The notes below the pieces were generated by a model. That model was not told the DNA's origin, did no database searches, and saw only the letters and a program-made list of their open reading frames with translations. DNA of 31,174 bases from Actinomycetes bacterium (GTDB taxonomy: Bacteria; Actinomycetota; Actinomycetes; Actinomycetales; Cellulomonadaceae): positions 1 through 31,174 of the forward strand of contig JAEXPS010000199.1 of assembly GCA_023438885.1 (NCBI GenBank), given 5' to 3'. Below are positions 8,442 through 17,507 of this stretch, in pieces (the stretch's first letter is position 1; every line of letters begins with the position of its first letter). Made by a program: the position numbers and the translations under genes.

Positions 8442-8447
8442 TAGACT
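8442..8447 (+). promoter_or_regulatory. -10 element (TAGACT) of the gatCAB operon
   Basis: TAGACT fits TANNNT and ends seven bases before the gatC ATG. No ribosome site lies in that gap, so the transcript is probably leaderless. No clear -35 hexamer is present. Confidence 0.6.
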
Positions 8448-8454
8448 CGCCTCC

Positions 8455-8750
8455 ATGTCCACCCCCTGGCGCGACGAGGTCGCGCGCGTGGCCGGCCTGG
8501 CCAGGATCGACCTGACCCCAGCGGAGCTGGACCGGTTGTCCGGCGAGCTCGAGGTGATCGTGCACTCGGTCGCCCGGGTCTCGGAGATCGCGACGCCGGA
8601 CGTGCCCGCCACCAGCCACCCGCTCCCGCTGACCAACGTCTTCCGCGCCGACATCCCGGAGCAGCCGCTGGACCGCGACGAGGTCCTCGCGCACGCGCCC
8701 GCGGCACAGGACGGCAAGTTCCTCGTCCCGCAGATCCTGGGGGAGGACGC

Positions 8751-8754
<4 letters not shown>
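8455..8754 (+). CDS. gatC: Asp-tRNA(Asn)/Glu-tRNA(Gln) amidotransferase subunit C
   Basis: GatC is the small subunit (99 residues, the usual size) that wraps around GatA and GatB and stabilises the complex. Its sequence shows the family pattern: an N-terminal helix with 'DEVARVAGLARIDLTPAEL', a middle linker with 'PTSHP'-like residues (PATSHPLPLTNVFRAD), and the C-terminal 'DGKFLVPQIL'. ATG 8455 follows a leaderless-type -10. The stop overlaps the gatA start as GTGA, so gatC and gatA are translationally coupled. Confidence 0.96.
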
Positions 8755-10261
<1,507 letters not shown>

Positions 10262-10265
<4 letters not shown>

Positions 10266-11758
10266 GCGCCCTCGTCGAGTACGACGACGCCGTCACCCGC
10301 TACGACCCGGTGATCGGCATCGAGGTCCACGTGGAGCTCGGCACCCGCACCAAGATGTTCGACGGCGCGGAGCAGTTCTTCGGCGCCGACGCGAACACCC
10401 AGATCACCCCGGTGTCCCTGGGCCTGCCGGGCGCGCTCCCGGCCGTCAACGGCACGGCGGTGGAGTACGCGATCCGCATCGGCCTGGCGCTGAACTGCTC
10501 CATCGCGCCCTCCTGCCGCTTCGCGCGGAAGAACTACTTCTACCCGGACGTCCCCAAGAACTTCCAGACGAGCCAGTACGACGAGCCCATCGCCCACGAC
10601 GGCTGGGTCGACGTCGAGCTCGAGGACGGCACCGTGTTCCGCGTCGAGATCGAGCGCGCGCACATGGAGGAGGACGCCGGCAAGAACACCCACGTCGGCG
10701 GCGCCACCGGCCGCATCCACGGCGCCACCTACTCGCTCGTGGACTACAACCGCGCCGGCGTGCCGCTCGTCGAGATCGTCACCAAGCCGATCGCCGGTGC
10801 CGGCGAGCGCGCTCCGGAGGTGGCGCGCGCCTACGTCCAGACCCTGCGCGACATGTTCCGTGCCCTCGGCGTCAGCGAGGCACGGATGGAGCGCGGCAAC
10901 GTCCGCGCGGACGTCAACGTCTCGCTTCGCCCCACGGCGGACAGCCCGCTGGGCACCCGCACGGAGACCAAGAACGTCAACTCGTTCCGCTCGGTCGAGC
11001 GCGCGGTGCGCTACGAGATCTCCCGCCAGGCCGCCGTACTCGACGAGGGCGCCGCGGTGGTCCAGGAGACCCGGCACTGGCACGAGGACACCCAGATCAC
11101 GACGTCGGGCCGGGTGAAGTCCGACGCCGAGGACTACCGCTACTTCCCGGAGCCCGACCTGGTGCCGATCGTCCCCGACCCGGCGTGGGTCGAGCAGATC
11201 CGCGCCAGCCTGCCGGAGCTGCCGGCGGCCCGCCGTCGTCGGCTCGCCAAGGAGTGGGGCTACGCGGACGCCGAGATGCGGGACGTCGTCAATGCCGGTG
11301 CGGTGGAGCTGATCGAGTCGACCGTCGCCGCGGGCGCCAGCCCCGCAGCCGCCCGCAAGTGGTGGATGGGAGAGCTGGCCCGTACGGCGAAGACCCAGGA
11401 CATCGACCTGGCCGACCTGCCCGTCACGCCGGAACAGATCGGCGCGCTCCAGAAGCTCGTCGACGCGGGCACCCTCACGGACAAGCTCGCGCGGCAGGTG
11501 CTCGAGGGCGTGCTGGCGGGGGAGGGCAGCCCGGAGCAGGTCGTCGCCGCCCGTGGCCTGGCCGTGGTGTCCGACGAGGGCGCGCTGCTGGCTGCGATCG
11601 ACGAGGCCTTGGCCGCCCAGCCGGACGTCGCCGAGAAGATCCGCGGCGGCAACCTCGGCCCCGTCGGCGCGATCATCGGCGCCGTCATGCGGGCCACGAA
11701 GGGCCAGGCCGACGCCGCCCGCGTGCGCGAGCTGGTGCTGGAGCGCGTCGGCGCCTGA
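10262..11758 (+). CDS. gatB: Asp-tRNA(Asn)/Glu-tRNA(Gln) amidotransferase subunit B
   Basis: GatB phosphorylates the misacylated Glu or Asp on tRNA with ATP and transfers ammonia to it. At 498 residues it is of normal length. The catalytic cradle begins with 'YDPVIGIEVHVEL' and continues with 'RFARKNYFYPDVPKNFQTSQ' and 'RGNVRADVNVSLRP', all standard for the family. The helical tail and YqeY-like C-terminal domain occupy about residues 350-498 and end in 'RVRELVLERVGA'. The start ATG overlaps the gatA stop. This is the last gene of the operon; I saw no strong terminator in the 48 bases after it. Confidence 0.97.
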
Positions 11759-11793
11759 CTCGCGCCGGCAACCTTCAGGTCACAGACGGTCCG

Positions 11794-11799
11794 TAGCAT
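11794..11799 (+). promoter_or_regulatory. -10 element (TAGCAT) of the GNAT gene
   Basis: TAGCAT fits TANNNT and ends seven bases before ATG 11807, with no ribosome site between them. This is a leaderless-type arrangement. No convincing -35 hexamer was seen. Confidence 0.6.
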
Positions 11800-11806
11800 C
11801 GCGCGC

Positions 11807-12352
11807 ATGGTCAAGCCGACGCTGCACGGGGAGATGCTCGTCCTGCGACCCTTCGGCCCGCAGGACGCGGAGCCGATGTGGGAGCTGCTGTGCGACCCCG
11901 AGGCGCGGCGGCTGGCCGGGATGTCACGCGAGTACACCCGCGCGGACGTGGAGCGGCGCGCCGCCGGTGAGCTCGCCGACGAGCACACGATCGAGCTCGC
12001 CGTCACCACCACCACCTCGGACGAGTACCTCGGCGAGATCGTGCTGGGCTCGATCGACCCCTACCTCGGCACGGCGCTGCTGCGCCTGGCGATGCGCCCG
12101 GCCTATCGCGGCCGCGGCTACGGCACCGAGGCGCTGCAGCTGGTGCTCGGCATGGCCTTCGGCGGTCTCGGCCTGCACCGGGTGGGACTCGTCGTGCCCG
12201 CGGTGAACACCCGCGCGACCTCCCTCTACGAGAACATCGGCTTCCACATCGAGGGCCGGCTGCGCGAGGCGTTCCGGGACGGGGACGGCCGCACCGACGG
12301 CATCGTCATGGGCGTCCTGGAGGACGAGTACCGTGCCGCCCAGCACCTCTGA
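11807..12352 (+). CDS. GNAT acetyltransferase, RimJ/RimL-like
   Basis: A single GNAT domain fills the 181 residues. It starts with 'LHGEMLVLRPFGPQDAEPMW', typical of the RimJ/RimL group. The acetyl-CoA pyrophosphate loop RGRGYG is at 101-106 and the C-terminal motif is 'NTRATSLYENIGFHIEGRLR'. RimJ/RimL relatives acetylate protein N-termini, but the group also includes antibiotic and metabolite acetyltransferases, so the substrate is open. The gene has its own leaderless-type promoter. It is followed nine bases later by the dehydrogenase gene, so the two probably share a transcript. Confidence 0.9.
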   Translation: MVKPTLHGEMLVLRPFGPQDAEPMWELLCDPEARRLAGMSREYTRADVERRAAGELADEHTIELAVTTTTSDEYLGEIVLGSIDPYLGTALLRLAMRPAYRGRGYGTEALQLVLGMAFGGLGLHRVGLVVPAVNTRATSLYENIGFHIEGRLREAFRDGDGRTDGIVMGVLEDEYRAAQHL

Positions 12353-12361
12353 AAGGACCCG

Positions 12362-13279
12362 ATGCTCACCGTCACCGTGCCCGACGAGGAGATCCACACC
12401 CGCCTGGCCGACCTCGCCGACCGCGTCCGCCTGATCCGCTGGGACCTGGCGGCCCCGTTGCCCGACGAGGACGCGGCGGCGGTCGAGATGGTGGTGATCC
12501 CGCACTACTTCGTGCGGCCCGGCGGCTTCGACGTGCTGCACACGCTGCCGAACCTCCGTGTGGTGCAGCTGCCGAGCGCCGGGTTCGAGCACGCCATGCC
12601 GCACGTGCCGCCGGGGGTCACGGTGTGCAACGGCCGGGGCGTCCACTCGTCGGGCACCGCGGAGCTCGCCGTGGCGCTGACCCTGGCGATGCAGCGCGGG
12701 CTCGTCGCCTCGGTGCACGCGATGGCCGAGGGCCGCTGGCACAACCCGATGCTGAGCTCGCTGGCCGACCGGCGCGTGCTGGTGGTGGGCGCCGGCTCGG
12801 TCGCCGACGCGGTCGTCGCGCGCCTGCTGCCGTTCGAGGTGGAGGTCACGGTGGTGGGGCGCACCGCGCGCGAGGGCGTGCGCGGGGTCGACGAGCTGTC
12901 GTCGCTGGTCGGCGATGCGGACGTGGTGATCCTCACCGTGCCCCTGGACCGCACCACGCACCACCTCGTCGACGCCGGCCTGCTGGCGCGGATGAAGGAC
13001 GGGGCGCTGGTGGTCAACGTCGCGCGCGGGAAGGTGGTGGACACCGATGCGCTGCTGACCGAGCTGGAGTCCGGCCGGCTGCGCGCCGCGCTCGATGTCA
13101 CCGACCCCGAGCCCCTGCCGGCCGACCATCCGCTGTGGCGGGCGCCGAACGTGCTGATCACCGCCCACCAGGGCGGCAACACCGACGCGACGTACCCGCG
13201 CGTCGCCGCGCTGGTGCGCCGCCAGCTGGAGACGTTGCTCGCCGGTGGCGAGCCGGTGAACGTCGTCGCCCGCACCTAA
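12362..13279 (+). CDS. D-isomer-specific 2-hydroxyacid dehydrogenase
   Basis: This 305-residue NAD(P)-dependent enzyme would interconvert D-2-hydroxy acids and 2-keto acids. The NAD-binding loop is GAGSVA (143-148). The catalytic set is intact: Arg222 in VNVARGKVVD, Glu250 in DVTDPEPLP and His269 in ITAHQGGN. The start ATG follows AAAGGA at 12352-12357 with a short spacer. The protein is slightly short for the family (about 310-340), mainly at the N-terminal substrate domain, as in several actinobacterial phosphoglycerate-dehydrogenase-like members. The substrate is unknown. The last 13 codons are duplicated 4.2 kb downstream, on the far side of the accessory cassette. Confidence 0.9.
   Translation: MLTVTVPDEEIHTRLADLADRVRLIRWDLAAPLPDEDAAAVEMVVIPHYFVRPGGFDVLHTLPNLRVVQLPSAGFEHAMPHVPPGVTVCNGRGVHSSGTAELAVALTLAMQRGLVASVHAMAEGRWHNPMLSSLADRRVLVVGAGSVADAVVARLLPFEVEVTVVGRTAREGVRGVDELSSLVGDADVVILTVPLDRTTHHLVDAGLLARMKDGALVVNVARGKVVDTDALLTELESGRLRAALDVTDPEPLPADHPLWRAPNVLITAHQGGNTDATYPRVAALVRRQLETLLAGGEPVNVVART
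13241..13279 (+). repeat. Left copy of a 39-base direct repeat (dehydrogenase gene end)
   Basis: This is the 3' end of the dehydrogenase gene, coding AGGEPVNVVART and the stop. It matches 17427-17465 at 33 of 39 positions by hand alignment and in the same orientation. The two copies bracket the accessory cassette. Confidence 0.75.
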
Positions 13280-13498
13280 CCGAGCCGCACCGCAGGACGT
13301 TAGTCCCTGGCTCCTCGCCTCATGATCCGCTTGGCCGGTGCGCGGCTCCGCATCGGAACGTGGCCGCATGCTGCTCCCTAGTGGCTCGCTCGTTGACCAG
13401 GGGAATGCTCATGGATGACGTTCTCGTCACGTCGCCGTGGGGGCAGCGCGTGGAGGTCCCTCCGGCACCATCAGTGTTGATGCGAGAGGAGGGGGACT
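13280..13498. other. Intergenic region before the accessory cassette
   Basis: These 219 bases separate the dehydrogenase from the small secreted-peptide gene and should hold the cassette promoter. A TTGACC at 13393-13398 could be a -35 box, but the expected -10 position (TGACGT, 13416-13421) is poor. Two small hairpins are visible: GGAC-GTTA-GTCC at 13295-13306 and CATCA-GTGT-TGATG at 13469-13482, the latter just before the ribosome site. A short frame from ATG 13405 (MLMDDVLVTSPWGQR...) runs into the next gene out of phase, and I do not consider it coding. Confidence 0.4.
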
Positions 13499-13780
13499 AT
13501 GCCATTTCGCAAGCGAGCAGTTCTGAGCGGCCTCGCCGTAGGGCTTGCCTTCGGCCTGGCTGTGGCGGTGGCCGCGCCGGCAGCAGCACTTTCGCAGATC
13601 ACAGGTCCGTACCAGTGCACCACCAACACGTACATGCTGCAGTCCAGCACCACCAAGGGCAGCGCGTACCACTTCAACAGCTGGGCCCAGACCCCTGTGT
13701 ACAAGGGCTACTCAAGCAGCTGGAAGATTCCCGGGGCCTTGGTTGGCCCGGGGCGGTCCACATTGGCGCATGGCTGGTGA
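13499..13780 (+). CDS. Small secreted peptide, unknown family (possible bacteriocin-like)
   Basis: The gene encodes a 93-residue precursor. A very strong ribosome site, AGGAGGGGG at 13487-13495, sits just before the ATG. The N-terminus is a clear Sec signal: basic FRKR, then a hydrophobic core, then APAAA with likely cleavage after about residue 30. The mature part of about 63 residues is rich in Ser, Thr, Tyr, Gly and Trp, has one cysteine (Cys40) and ends in 'GPGRSTLAHGW'. Precursor and mature sizes are close to those of lactococcin 972 (91 and 66 residues), and an ABC exporter operon follows, but I do not see the Lcn972 motifs. GC is about 60% over 13621-13740 by hand count, lower than the flanks. 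A frameshift near the stop is possible because another frame continues with plausible sequence. Confidence 0.7.
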   Translation: MPFRKRAVLSGLAVGLAFGLAVAVAAPAAALSQITGPYQCTTNTYMLQSSTTKGSAYHFNSWAQTPVYKGYSSSWKIPGALVGPGRSTLAHGW

Positions 13781-13868
13781 GGCTAGGCCGTCCGGTGGAG
13801 TTGTCTGGACGGATGTCTACGCATTCCACGGGCATTCCAGCCTTCGAAGGTGGGGAAAGGGAAATGGC

Positions 13869-14498
13869 ATGGCGTCGCGAGCGCCTGGCGATCGATTCCC
13901 GCAGTACGCGGGCAGGAGTGTCCGCAGACCCTCAGGAACTGCCGGCAGCACCGCGAGAGCGGCCCGCATTCTGGCGGCCCTCCTGATCGTTGGCGGATGC
14001 GCTCCGGCCGACAGCTCTCCGGACTTTGCGGAGGCCTGGACACCTCCAGGGTGGTTTGCGGAGCAAGCACAGGCGCATGAGGAGTACCGCGTGGGCCTAC
14101 AGGGTTGCCTCGACCGGCAGGGTTGGGACTACGTGATCAACGCGGATGGCGGCATCGATGTGCCGATCCCGCAGGACGTGCTCGACCGCCTCATGGTGGA
14201 TGTGGAGGCATGCCGTGCGGCGATGGGGCTGTCCAGTACGCCTGCGCCCGACACCGATGAGAGTCTGCGCGGGTTCTACGCCATGCTCATCGACACCTGG
14301 CAGTGTCTGCGGGCGCACGGCGTCCAGATGTCCGAGCCTCCGTCGGAGGACACCTTCGTCGATGACTACCAGCGCGCCGGCGAGGGGAGCGACACGGTGT
14401 CGGGTTGGCACCCGTACGACGATGACGGCATCTATGCCATTCCAGCCGACGAGCGCGCTCGCGTGCTGTCCGAGTGCCCTCAGCCGTGGATGCCGTGA
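13869..14498 (+). CDS. Putative lipoprotein with a repeated cysteine motif
   Basis: A 209-residue protein with a long basic N-region and the hydrophobic stretch ILAALLIVGGC. Cys44 in VGGC is an acceptable lipobox. Four further cysteines fall in two similar halves: Cys80-LDRQG ... Cys115, and Cys146-LRAHG ... Cys203. This suggests an internal duplication with one disulfide per half, exposed outside the membrane. I chose ATG 13869 because GGAAAGGGAA precedes it; the frame stays open upstream to beyond 13770. The stop overlaps the next start (TGATG). I do not know a function. In this setting an immunity protein or a receptor for the secreted peptide is plausible, but this is inferred only from position. 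Confidence 0.72.
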   Translation: MASRAPGDRFPQYAGRSVRRPSGTAGSTARAARILAALLIVGGCAPADSSPDFAEAWTPPGWFAEQAQAHEEYRVGLQGCLDRQGWDYVINADGGIDVPIPQDVLDRLMVDVEACRAAMGLSSTPAPDTDESLRGFYAMLIDTWQCLRAHGVQMSEPPSEDTFVDDYQRAGEGSDTVSGWHPYDDDGIYAIPADERARVLSECPQPWMP

Positions 14499-15571
14499 TG
14501 CCTGGCGACGGGCGCATGCGCATCGTTGTGATGTGGTCTGGCTCGGTGGCCCTCGCGCTCGCGATCGGTGCGATGGCGGGCCGCGCGACGTTCGTCCCGC
14601 CGAGGGTGGCGGACGCGCCGCTGCCACTGCAGACGTGGACGGTAACAACCGAGACCGTCGGTCGAGTGGCGTCGTATCAGGCGACGGTGACGTGGGCGAG
14701 GGTGCCCCTGGCCTCAGCCGCCGGCGTCGGGACGGTGACGAGCATCGCCGTCACGCCTGGTGAGGAGCTCCATCAGGGTGACCTGCTCTACACGATCGAC
14801 CTCAGGCCGGTGGTCATAGCACGCGGTTCCGTTCCGATGTTTCGAGATCTAGAGAGGGGGGCGACGGGGGACGACGTCCGGCAGCTCCAGGAGCTCCTCC
14901 GGGACCTCGGTTACCTCACCTCGCCCGCCGATGGACGGTTCGGTGCGGCGACCGAGCAGGGAGTCCGTTCCTGGCAGGCCGCGCGCGGCCTCGCGGAGTC
15001 GGGCGTCATCGCCGCCGGTGACGTGGTCTTCGCCGATGTACTCCCTGCTCGCATCGTGCTGGCGGACTCGGTTCGCGTGGGCGCCCTCGTGCAGCCGGGG
15101 AGCCCGGTGCTGGAGGCGGTCGGCGCGGCACCGGAGGTGACCATCGGGATGGGGAACTCCGAGCGTGGAACTCCGCCGCCCGTCGGGACCCCGGTACGCA
15201 TCGCGACGGGTTCCGGTTCAGTGCAAGCGGTGGTGGCCGCGGTCGGACGTGACGACATCGGGAGCGTGACGATGCGCCTGGCCGCGCCCGACGGTGGGCC
15301 TATCTGCAGCGGCGGTTGCCCGTCGTTCCCCTTCAGCGTCACGCCACTCCTCTATGGCGCGGAAGTCGTTCTCGAGCCGGACGTCACGGGACCGGCGGTG
15401 CCGTTGGCCGCGGTCGGCACCGCGGCCGACGGCACGCAGTTCGTCGTCCTGTTGGACGAGCGTCGGGTCGCCGTCACCGTTCTCGCACGCAGCGGGGCGC
15501 GGGCGGTCGTCGAGGGTGTCGACGAGGGAACCGAGGTACTGCTCATCGCGCAGGAGCCGGAGGCCTCGTGA
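14498..15571 (+). CDS. Membrane-fusion protein with inserted peptidoglycan-binding domain
   Basis: This 357-residue protein has one N-terminal membrane helix (about 7-27), so most of it is outside the membrane. A biotinyl-lipoyl/HlyD-like segment follows ('GTVTSIAVTPGEELHQGDLLYTID', about residues 75-100). A PG_binding_1 domain then spans about 115-170 ('GDDVRQLQELLRDLGYL', 'DGRFGAATEQGVRSWQ'). The C-terminal part resembles the beta-barrel and membrane-proximal parts of MacA-type adaptors. Two cysteines lie close together (ICSGGC). The role is inferred: coupling the ABC transporter to the cell wall. The start ATG overlaps the lipoprotein stop, and its stop overlaps the ATPase start (GTGA). 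Confidence 0.85.
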   Translation: MPGDGRMRIVVMWSGSVALALAIGAMAGRATFVPPRVADAPLPLQTWTVTTETVGRVASYQATVTWARVPLASAAGVGTVTSIAVTPGEELHQGDLLYTIDLRPVVIARGSVPMFRDLERGATGDDVRQLQELLRDLGYLTSPADGRFGAATEQGVRSWQAARGLAESGVIAAGDVVFADVLPARIVLADSVRVGALVQPGSPVLEAVGAAPEVTIGMGNSERGTPPPVGTPVRIATGSGSVQAVVAAVGRDDIGSVTMRLAAPDGGPICSGGCPSFPFSVTPLLYGAEVVLEPDVTGPAVPLAAVGTAADGTQFVVLLDERRVAVTVLARSGARAVVEGVDEGTEVLLIAQEPEAS

Positions 15572-16224
15572 CGGCACGTCCCGCCGCGATCGAGGCGCAC
15601 GAGATCGTCTTCGCCTATAGACGCGGTCTCGCACCCGTGATCGAGAACCTCACCGCGGTGCTGCCGACGGGGGCAGTGACGGCAGTCACCGGAGCATCAG
15701 GGTCAGGCAAGTCGACCCTGCTGTACGTCCTCGCTCTTCTGCTGCGGCCGCAGGCCGGCAGGATCGCCTGGGCGGGACGCAGCGTGAGTGGGACCTCTGA
15801 CCGCGAGCGATCTCGGCTGCGGGCGGAACGTACCGGCTTCGTCTTCCAGGACGCGATGCTCGACCCGGCCCGCTCAGTCCTGGACTCGGTCTGCGAGTCG
15901 GCGCTGTACGCAGGACTGCCAACGGCGGAAGCGGTGTCCCGTGCCCATCAGTTGCTCGAACGGTTCGGCGTGGAGCATCGCGCGGGCCACCGTCCCGGCG
16001 AGATCTCCGGAGGTCAGGCGCAGCGAGTCGCGCTCTGCCGGGCACTGCTGACGCACCCGACACTCATCTTCGCCGACGAGCCGACCGGCAACCTGGACGC
16101 GGCAACCGCTGATCTGGTGTGGGGCGCACTGGCGGAGCACGCGGCGTCCGGAGGCACTGTGGTCGTGGCGACTCATGACCAGGAGCTCGTGCGACGGTCG
16201 GACGAGCGGATCGTGCTGGCGTGA
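15568..16224 (+). CDS. ABC transporter ATP-binding protein (MacB/LolD type)
   Basis: A 218-residue ATPase, the compact size of LolD/MacB-type partners of FtsX permeases. It has Walker A GASGSGKST at 42-50, a Q-loop VFQD, the signature ISGGQ at 146-150 and Walker B ending in Asp170-Glu171 (FADEPTGNLD). The H-loop is THD. All catalytic residues are intact. GTG 15568 overlaps the previous stop, and the stop overlaps the permease start by four bases, so the three transporter proteins should be made in fixed ratio. FtsX-type ABC systems of this kind usually perform mechanotransmission or export of peptides and lipoproteins rather than nutrient uptake. Confidence 0.92.
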   Translation: MTARPAAIEAHEIVFAYRRGLAPVIENLTAVLPTGAVTAVTGASGSGKSTLLYVLALLLRPQAGRIAWAGRSVSGTSDRERSRLRAERTGFVFQDAMLDPARSVLDSVCESALYAGLPTAEAVSRAHQLLERFGVEHRAGHRPGEISGGQAQRVALCRALLTHPTLIFADEPTGNLDAATADLVWGALAEHAASGGTVVVATHDQELVRRSDERIVLA

Positions 16225-17360
16225 CGACCCGCGCTCCCGGCCGAGCCGCCGTCCAGGGCACAGTTCGCCCGTTGGCGCTTGCGCGCGAGGGACGGCGCAG
16301 CGCTCTCGCCCAGCCGGTGGCAACCGCGACAACGGCCTTGGTCGTCGCCCTCGTCTGCGGTGTCGTGCTCCTCACGACGGGGCGCACAGCAGTCGTGGAG
16401 CAGAACGTCGTGTCGGCGGTCGACAGCGTCGGGACCCGGCTGATCACTGTCGTCGATGTCTCCGGCGACGCCGTGATCGACCCGAGTGCCGCTCGAGTGC
16501 TCAGTGCGCTCGAGGGAGTGACGTGGGCGTTCGGCCTGGGGCCGGCTTCAGACGTCTCCGCGATGGCCGATCCAGGAGGGCTCGCGGGTGTGGCGATGCG
16601 AGACTACGTCGGCGAGCTGCCCGCCGAGATCGTCCTCACGCGGGGCCGGCTGCCACAGCGGCCCGGCGAGGCGGTCGTCGGCATGGGCGCTTCGTCGCGG
16701 CTCGGGCTGACTGACGGGCTTGGGCCAGTGAATGCCGGTGACCACAGCATCGGCGTCGTCGGCGAGTTCGGGACGCAGGGCCCGATGCGCGGACTCGACG
16801 ACGTTGTGCTGCGCCAGGGCGACGGATCGACACCCGGATTGAGATACGTCTATGTCCTGGCGGCATCCGCCATGGTCGTTCCGGATGTCTCGCGAGCGAT
16901 CGCGGCCTCCCTTCCCGCTACCGATCCTTCTGCGGTCAGGGTCGAGACGTCGGAGGGCGTGCTCGATCTCCGCGAGGTCATCGCGGGCGCGGTCGGGGCG
17001 GGCAGCCGGCAGGTGATGGCGGCCGTCCTCGGATTCGGCCTGCTCGTCGTCGCGGTGACTGTCCACGCGGCGGTGTCTGCCCGGCGACGAGACTTCGGGC
17101 GTCGGCGAGCACTCGGGGCTAGCCGGTCGGCGGTCGTCGCCCTCGTCCTGCTCCAGACCGGGGTAGCCGCGCTGATCGGCATCGTCGTCGGTACCGCTGC
17201 GGGGCTGGTGGCCCTTGCCGTGTCCTCCGGCGGGCTGCCGGCGCCGTCCTTCGTCATCGGCCTTGCGGCACTGGCGCTGCTGGTCGCGCTCACTGGATCG
17301 GTGGCGCCCGCCGTCGCCGCAGCACGTCGCGACCCTGTTCGGGTTCTCCGGGTGCCCTAG
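16221..17360 (+). CDS. ABC transporter permease, FtsX/MacB type
   Basis: The 379-residue protein has the MacB/FtsX topology. One membrane helix (about 33-52) is followed by a large extracytoplasmic domain of about 200 residues. Three more helices follow at about 262-284, 303-335 and 343-368. The cytoplasmic loop 'RRRDFGRRRALGASRSAVV' and the terminal 'RRDPVRVLRV' are typical coupling segments of this family. GTG 16221 overlaps the ATPase stop. It would form a dimer with two ATPases and work with the membrane-fusion protein. No dedicated processing peptidase domain is present. The cargo is not shown by sequence; the small secreted peptide of the same cluster is the obvious candidate. Confidence 0.88.
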   Translation: MTTRAPGRAAVQGTVRPLALAREGRRSALAQPVATATTALVVALVCGVVLLTTGRTAVVEQNVVSAVDSVGTRLITVVDVSGDAVIDPSAARVLSALEGVTWAFGLGPASDVSAMADPGGLAGVAMRDYVGELPAEIVLTRGRLPQRPGEAVVGMGASSRLGLTDGLGPVNAGDHSIGVVGEFGTQGPMRGLDDVVLRQGDGSTPGLRYVYVLAASAMVVPDVSRAIAASLPATDPSAVRVETSEGVLDLREVIAGAVGAGSRQVMAAVLGFGLLVVAVTVHAAVSARRRDFGRRRALGASRSAVVALVLLQTGVAALIGIVVGTAAGLVALAVSSGGLPAPSFVIGLAALALLVALTGSVAPAVAAARRDPVRVLRVP

Positions 17361-17426
17361 GCTGACTGCCGGCCGGGCTCGGTGCCCCGTGACCGACGAC
17401 GCCATGGCGAGCGACGGGAGTTCCCG

Positions 17427-17465
17427 GCGGGCGGCGTGCCGGTGAACGTGGTCGCCGGCACCTGA
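17427..17465 (+). pseudogene. Displaced 3' fragment of a 2-hydroxyacid dehydrogenase gene
   Basis: Thirteen codons read AGGVPVNVVAGT plus TGA, against AGGEPVNVVART plus TAA at the true gene end (13241-13279). 33 of 39 bases are identical. I see no convincing similarity further upstream, and the frame is closed at the permease stop. It looks like the original end of the dehydrogenase gene, or that of a lost paralogue, left behind when the cassette arrived. Confidence 0.65.
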
Positions 17466-17507
17466 GGCGCCCTTACGCGTGTCGGTGGGGCGTGCGAGCC
17501 TCGACGC

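Noticed and set aside
13405..13499. Short leader frame (MLMDDVLVTSP...) before the secreted peptide
   Set aside because: It has only a weak ribosome site and runs into the peptide gene out of phase without a stop; there is no amino acid run that would suggest attenuation.
13499..13780. Lactococcin 972 family bacteriocin
   Set aside because: Size, signal peptide and neighbours fit, but the characteristic N-terminal Gly-Trp and Tyr/His segments are not seen, so only an analogy is claimed.
12625..13986. 453-residue plus-strand frame overlapping the dehydrogenase and the peptide gene
   Set aside because: It lies out of frame over the dehydrogenase (12362-13279) and the signal peptide gene, with no domain or ribosome site of its own.
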